Below, in pieces: positions 60,995-64,000 of a stretch of 64,000 bases of DNA. The stretch covers positions 1,491,436 through 1,555,435 of the forward strand of contig NC_008701.1 in assembly GCF_000015205.1 (NCBI RefSeq). Direction: 5' to 3'. Position numbers and translations under genes: made by a program. The stretch is from Pyrobaculum islandicum DSM 4184. GTDB lineage: Archaea > Thermoproteota > Thermoprotei > Thermoproteales > Thermoproteaceae. Position 1 is the stretch's first letter; every line of letters starts with the position of its first letter. A model generated the notes under the pieces. It worked only from the letters and a program-made list of their open reading frames with translations. It had not been told where the DNA came from and did not search any database.

Positions 60995-61095
60995 ACCCAC
61001 GCCCCCTAGACGGGGACGGGATTGCTTGCTAAGTCTCAAGTCCCGGTCAGGCCTGCACAGAGGCAGGCCGCCTTGGGCCGCTCGGCCACCCCGGC
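60973..61095 (-). tRNA. tRNA-Ser (UGA) with two introns, CCA encoded
   Basis: Acceptor arms GCCGGGG (61095-61089) and CCCCGGC (60977-60983) pair fully; discriminator base is G73 as in tRNA-Ser and the CCA (60973-60975) is encoded. The T-arm is GTGGG-TTCAAAT-CCCAC, and a long variable arm is present. The anticodon TGA is at 61038-61036 in the loop CTTGAGA. An insertion of about 23 nt near position 25-26 (about 61070-61048, a GGCCTGC/GCAGGCC hairpin) and one of 12 nt at 37/38 (about 61034-61023) fit BHB-type introns. Mature length would be about 85 nt. The 3' 22 bases lie inside the neighbouring CDS. Confidence 0.85.
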
Positions 61096-61125
61096 GTCTC
61101 TTATATACTCAAAAGTTTAAATAAC

Positions 61126-61563
61126 TTATCTACGCGTCGGCCGATATGTAGAGATTATTTTAAGAAGCGTACATAGGTCTTGTTGTATACACACGACTTC
61201 AATTTCTTTATCAAGCGAGTCTATCACGACGTCGGCATCATTCGGCGGATCTGGCCCTATATGAATTTTGTAACCAATTTTTTTATCACGCAAACCTTCC
61301 ACAATTACATAGTCCGCCACTATATCGTCACATAGAACCTCACGTGTATAAACCACATAAATATCGCCGTTATAAAACAAGACTTTATCTGCGCCGGCTT
61401 TTCTAAGGCGGTGAGTGTCTTTATGAGGAGGCTCTGGCTCGTGGTGACTTATCTTAATTGCAGAAACTGTATAGCCCATTTTCTTTAGTTGCGTAATTAT
61501 TTTCTCAGCCAATAGGGTTTTGCCCACGTCTTTTCTACCTGTAATTTGGATAACACACGTCAT
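61126..61563 (-). CDS. mobB: MobB-like molybdopterin-guanine dinucleotide biosynthesis protein
   Basis: 145 residues. Walker A GRKDVGKT (about 8-15), then KISHHEPEPPHKDTHRLRKAGAD and VIVEGLRD (Walker B-like). MobB is an accessory GTPase for bis-MGD formation, serving molybdenum or tungsten oxidoreductases. ATG start. Next gene upstream is PadR (20 nt). Confidence 0.9.
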   Translation of the reverse strand: MTCVIQITGRKDVGKTLLAEKIITQLKKMGYTVSAIKISHHEPEPPHKDTHRLRKAGADKVLFYNGDIYVVYTREVLCDDIVADYVIVEGLRDKKIGYKIHIGPDPPNDADVVIDSLDKEIEVVCIQQDLCTLLKIISTYRPTRR

Positions 61564-61583
61564 ATCTTATCAGCGGATTGCGC

Positions 61584-61886
61584 CTACGTAAGTTGTTGAA
61601 CTAAGTTCTTGAGGTCTTCCATGGCTTTTTTAAAGTTCTCCTGTGCCGCTTCTGATACAGTATAGAGCTTTCTACCCCCTACCTCTACTTCTTTTAATAC
61701 CCCGTCCATTACCATTCTTTTCAAAAGCACATAGCCATATACTGTACTTATATAAAAACCGAATTTTCTCAGTTCTTGTATGATAGCATATCCATGTAAA
61801 GGTCCCCGTTTGTTAAGTATACTGACTACATAAAGCCACAGATTGCCTTGTCCAATACAGCGTTTAAAACGTTGATATGCCTTCAT
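61584..61886 (-). CDS. PadR-family transcriptional regulator
   Basis: 100 residues. Winged helix LWLYVVSILNKRGPLHGYAIIQELRKFGFYISTVYGYVLLKRMVMDGVLKEVEVGGRKLYTVSEAAQ is typical PadR with the GHGY-type element. Ligand and targets unknown. ATG overlaps the ino1 stop by 4 nt, so it is co-expressed with inositol phosphate synthase. Confidence 0.88.
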   Translation of the reverse strand: MKAYQRFKRCIGQGNLWLYVVSILNKRGPLHGYAIIQELRKFGFYISTVYGYVLLKRMVMDGVLKEVEVGGRKLYTVSEAAQENFKKAMEDLKNLVQQLT

Positions 61887-62938
61887 CTATCGCGTTTACC
61901 CTCTATAAACTCTACGACGGCTCTATAGGCCTCATCGGGACTCATATGGACAGGCGGGTTTTTAAACCCCCACGCCGATGCACTTATTAACGGCCCACCT
62001 ATTCCTCTATCAAGTGCCAATTTGGCGAGTCTTATGGCGTCTGTTACAACTGCTGCGCTATTCCAAGCATCGTGAACATCTAGAGTGACATCAATTCTGA
62101 TGGGAAGACCGCCAAAAATTTCGGCCTCTATAAGCATATGTGCTATCTTTCTATCGCCGAGGAATTCTATATAAGCCACTGGCGAGATATACGCATCAAA
62201 CTCTTGTCCCACGGCCATCATTTTAACTGCAGCCGTCTTTGTCTTCTCTTTATCGCCGCGTCTATACATAAGATTTACAAAGTCAGGAGTGCCCCCTACA
62301 TTTATCTGATAGGTGTGTTTTATTTTTACGCCTCTCAGCGCCAGCAACCTCACTAAAGTCTTATGAAGCACTGTTGCGCCTATTTGATTCTGCGTATCGT
62401 CGCCTAACAACGGCAAGTTTCTCTCTGCAAACCTCTTTTGCCAATACTCGCTCGTAGCCACCGGAGCTGGCATGGCGTTTATAAACGCGACGCCGGCTCT
62501 TAATGCCGCCTCTGCATACGCCTCTGCAGCTTTTTTTGCGCCTGTTGGCAAATAGTTTACTAAAATCTCTGTATTCGTAGAATTAAGCTCTTTCACAACA
62601 TCTTCCACAGAACCCTCGACAACCTTTGTAACGAGACCCCCCTCTGGAACCCCATCAAGAACTGGGCCTGGGCGTACTATCACCCCTAGTTTCGGCGGCT
62701 TAAAAACCACTGTCGCGTTGTTTGGAGGTTGAAATATAGCATCAGCTAAGTCTACGTGAACTTTTCTAGCATCGATATCAAAAGCCGATGTAAACACTAT
62801 GTCGTGAGGCCTGTATCTACCTATCTCTCTAAAAGCAACTATTGGTTCTAGATTTGGATTATGTTTATACATCTCGATGCCTTGGACAAGAGCAGAGGCA
62901 CAGTTTCCCACTCCTACAATACCGACTCTGATAGGCAT
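61883..62938 (-). CDS. ino1: myo-Inositol-1-phosphate synthase
   Basis: 351 residues. NAD site GIVGVGNCASALVQGIEMY, then conserved GDDTQNQIGATVLHKTLVRLLALRGVKI with Lys. LVNYLPTGAKKAAEAYAEA and HDAWNSAAVVTDAIRLAKLALDRGIGGPL also match. Converts glucose-6-P to inositol-1-P for archaeal phosphatidylinositol lipids or osmolytes. Overlaps the PadR gene by 4 nt. AT-rich upstream region with a GCCGG hairpin. Confidence 0.93.
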   Translation of the reverse strand: MPIRVGIVGVGNCASALVQGIEMYKHNPNLEPIVAFREIGRYRPHDIVFTSAFDIDARKVHVDLADAIFQPPNNATVVFKPPKLGVIVRPGPVLDGVPEGGLVTKVVEGSVEDVVKELNSTNTEILVNYLPTGAKKAAEAYAEAALRAGVAFINAMPAPVATSEYWQKRFAERNLPLLGDDTQNQIGATVLHKTLVRLLALRGVKIKHTYQINVGGTPDFVNLMYRRGDKEKTKTAAVKMMAVGQEFDAYISPVAYIEFLGDRKIAHMLIEAEIFGGLPIRIDVTLDVHDAWNSAAVVTDAIRLAKLALDRGIGGPLISASAWGFKNPPVHMSPDEAYRAVVEFIEGKRDR

Positions 62939-63049
62939 ATCTACCTAAACAAATGTGTTAATAAACAATTCTGTAAGCATAGGACGTTAAATTAGGCCAA
63001 GCTTCTTAGTGGTTATCCTCCGGCTTCCGGCCTTGAGCCGGTCTCTAAA
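62939..63049. other. Intergenic interval with GC-rich hairpin
   Basis: About 110 bases before the TnpB relic. It starts AT-rich, then holds a hairpin with arms CCGGC and GCCGG (about 63018-63040). I see no start codon with coding context and no known RNA motif. It may be an IS terminus or the leader of ino1. Confidence 0.3.
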
Positions 63050-63519
63050 TTAGCGCCTTTATCAGCTACTCTCATGAAGCAACAGGAATATCTTGAGGAT
63101 CGAGACCTTAGCGGGTTATGGGTTGCGTCAATAGCCCTGGGCTCTGTCAACTTGACGACCGCCTTACCTGTGTCTCTTTCGTTTTCGACCCTCAGCTAGG
63201 TGTTCAACGGAACTACCCGTTGAAACACTATATCACGCCAGAGGAACTTGGCGTAATCCACAAAAGCTTTCCCAAGCCCATATTGGAGAAACACCTCCTC
63301 GATTATCCGGTGTGCCAACTCACGCCTGTCTGGCGTGAGGAGTCTGTCCAACTCCTCCGCCGTGAGTCTGGGCTCCTCCTGTCCCGTCAACTCTTTCAAC
63401 AGCCTTCTGGCGTACTCCTCTGCCGCTAGGTGCATCCTTACGGCGAGGTTTAGGACGTCTGGCCTCTCTTCTACCAACTGCCAGGGGATTTCTATCTTTA
63501 ACGTTCTGTATGCGTACAT
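63050..63519 (-). pseudogene. TnpB N-terminal fragment, truncated
   Basis: ATG at 63519 (MYAYRTLKIEIPWQLVEERP) starts a TnpB-like N-terminus of 107 residues with LAVRMHLAAEEYARRLLKELTGQEEPRLTAEELDRLL and FLWRDIVFQRVVPLNT. A stop follows, after which LRVENERDTGKAV, the next family block, appears in the same frame. So CAG to TAG probably broke the gene. It then diverges. No RuvC residues remain on this strand up to the ino1 gene. Confidence 0.7.
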
Positions 63520-63765
63520 GTGTGTATATGTGGATGGGCTGAAATATCTGCTTATAGAAGACACACGGGGGCAAGCCGGAAGTTTCACAAGACAAACCCA
63601 CGGCGCCGTGCCCCGCCTCTCCTCAGAGCTGGTGAAACCCGCCCCTCTCCCCTGGCGCCGTCGTGAAGGCGGCGTTGAGAGACGCGTGTCGGCCATGTTG
63701 TTGACCTTCGCCGCCACTAGGGCTGTTGCCGTCGTGAGCTATTGATACCCGCCGGCGTCATACAC
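63520..63765. other. GC-rich interval without a clear gene
   Basis: About 245 bases upstream of the TnpB relic. Long frames exist on both strands but none has family motifs; they are a consequence of high GC. No TATA element, RNA or repeat is evident. Confidence 0.3.
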
Positions 63766-63915
63766 ATGCCGCCCCTCGCGTTGTTCATACTGGCGATACC
63801 CACCGCGGCGTTGGCGGCGCTCACGGCGATAGCCGCCGTAAACCCGTTTTTCAACCCACCCACACCTCTAACGCAGTCCCCCACCACTTTCTACTACCTC
63901 GGTTCACCTGCCTGA
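63766..63915 (+). CDS. Possible 49-residue membrane protein
   Basis: ATG at 63766, TGA at 63913-63915. An N-terminal hydrophobic span (LALFILAIPTAALAALTAIAAV) is followed by a Pro/Thr-rich exterior tail (NPFFNPPTPLTQSPTTFYYL). Codons end mostly in C/G, unlike the AT-rich core genes, so it may be accessory or highly expressed. Right after it (63907-63930) CCTGAC/GTCAGG forms a small hairpin that could end transcription. Family not recognised. Confidence 0.4.
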   Translation: MPPLALFILAIPTAALAALTAIAAVNPFFNPPTPLTQSPTTFYYLGSPA

Positions 63916-64000
63916 CAGCGACGACGTCAGGCAAGTGTGTGAAAGGAGTTGAAAGGACGTTTCAGACTTTTTGTGCATGTGGCGGGGGAGGTATGAAGTT

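Noticed and set aside
63335-63745. 136-residue plus-strand frame
   Set aside because: Antisense of the TnpB N-terminal relic; codon pattern reflects high GC.

Overview
The window comes from a hyperthermophilic crenarchaeon, very probably a Pyrobaculum species (Thermoproteales). The signs are archaeal information-processing genes (TFB, RFC small subunit, XPB helicase, TIP49, NMD3, Trm1, archease, L12/P1, eL13, uS19, uS17), G1P dehydrogenase for archaeal lipids, a fused phosphoglucose/phosphomannose isomerase of the Pyrobaculum type, a tRNA gene that appears to carry two introns, C/D box sRNA genes, and mostly leaderless genes with a TATA element about 24-30 nt before the start codon. Overall GC is moderate (judged by eye, in the low to mid 40s percent), with GC-rich islands around transposon relics. 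The species cannot be fixed from sequence alone.

Layout. 0-10 kb: HEAT-repeat protein end, upp, A24 prepilin peptidase, PGI/PMI divergent from an XPB-like helicase, winged-helix proteins, a micro-operon of three small membrane proteins, and ileS. 10-20 kb: a TnpB relic, a divergent pair of C/D box sRNAs, a PMT-type mannosyltransferase, an RIO-like kinase, a PUA protein, a regulator-trm1-kinase-UPF0201 operon, a Trm11-like/DUF373/coiled-coil operon and ribosomal eL13. 20-30 kb: TFB, a degenerate HIT protein, RFC small subunit, a DRG-like GTPase, a crotonase divergent from isocitrate dehydrogenase, NMD3, and a C5 DNA methyltransferase divergent from a PD-(D/E)XK-like nuclease. 30-43 kb: pheT, TnpB fragments in gene-poor GC-rich DNA, Cys-tRNA deacylase, archease, an HPS-AdkA-DJ1-G1PDH operon, malic enzyme and citrate synthase. 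42-55 kb: TIP49, site-2 protease, L12, a PduO-type adenosyltransferase, prpB-prpD, thioredoxin reductase, S19-S17-XPF, a GH1 protein, UspA. 55-64 kb: the gap-pgk operon, thrS, AdoMetDC/ArgDC, tRNA-Ser, mobB, PadR regulator, inositol-1-phosphate synthase, and a final TnpB relic.

How genes work together. Central carbon metabolism is well represented: gap and pgk, PGI/PMI, citrate synthase, isocitrate dehydrogenase, malic enzyme and a probable methylcitrate branch (prpB, prpD) beside a cobalamin adenosyltransferase. Translation is served by IleS, PheT, ThrS, ribosomal proteins, tRNA-modifying enzymes and guide RNAs. Genes are tightly packed: co-directional genes overlap by 1-8 nt, and convergent genes often overlap by 4-35 nt.

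The main points for follow-up are the methyltransferase/nuclease pair (29 kb), the inverted third-codon-position composition inside rfcS (23 kb), the compositional mosaic in ileS, the two-intron tRNA-Ser whose 3' end lies inside a neighbouring CDS, the small membrane protein micro-operon (6.4-6.9 kb), six C/D box sRNA candidates, a structured RNA candidate at 47.6 kb, and several family members that have lost catalytic residues (HIT-like, metallo-beta-lactamase-like, DRG-like, DJ-1-like).
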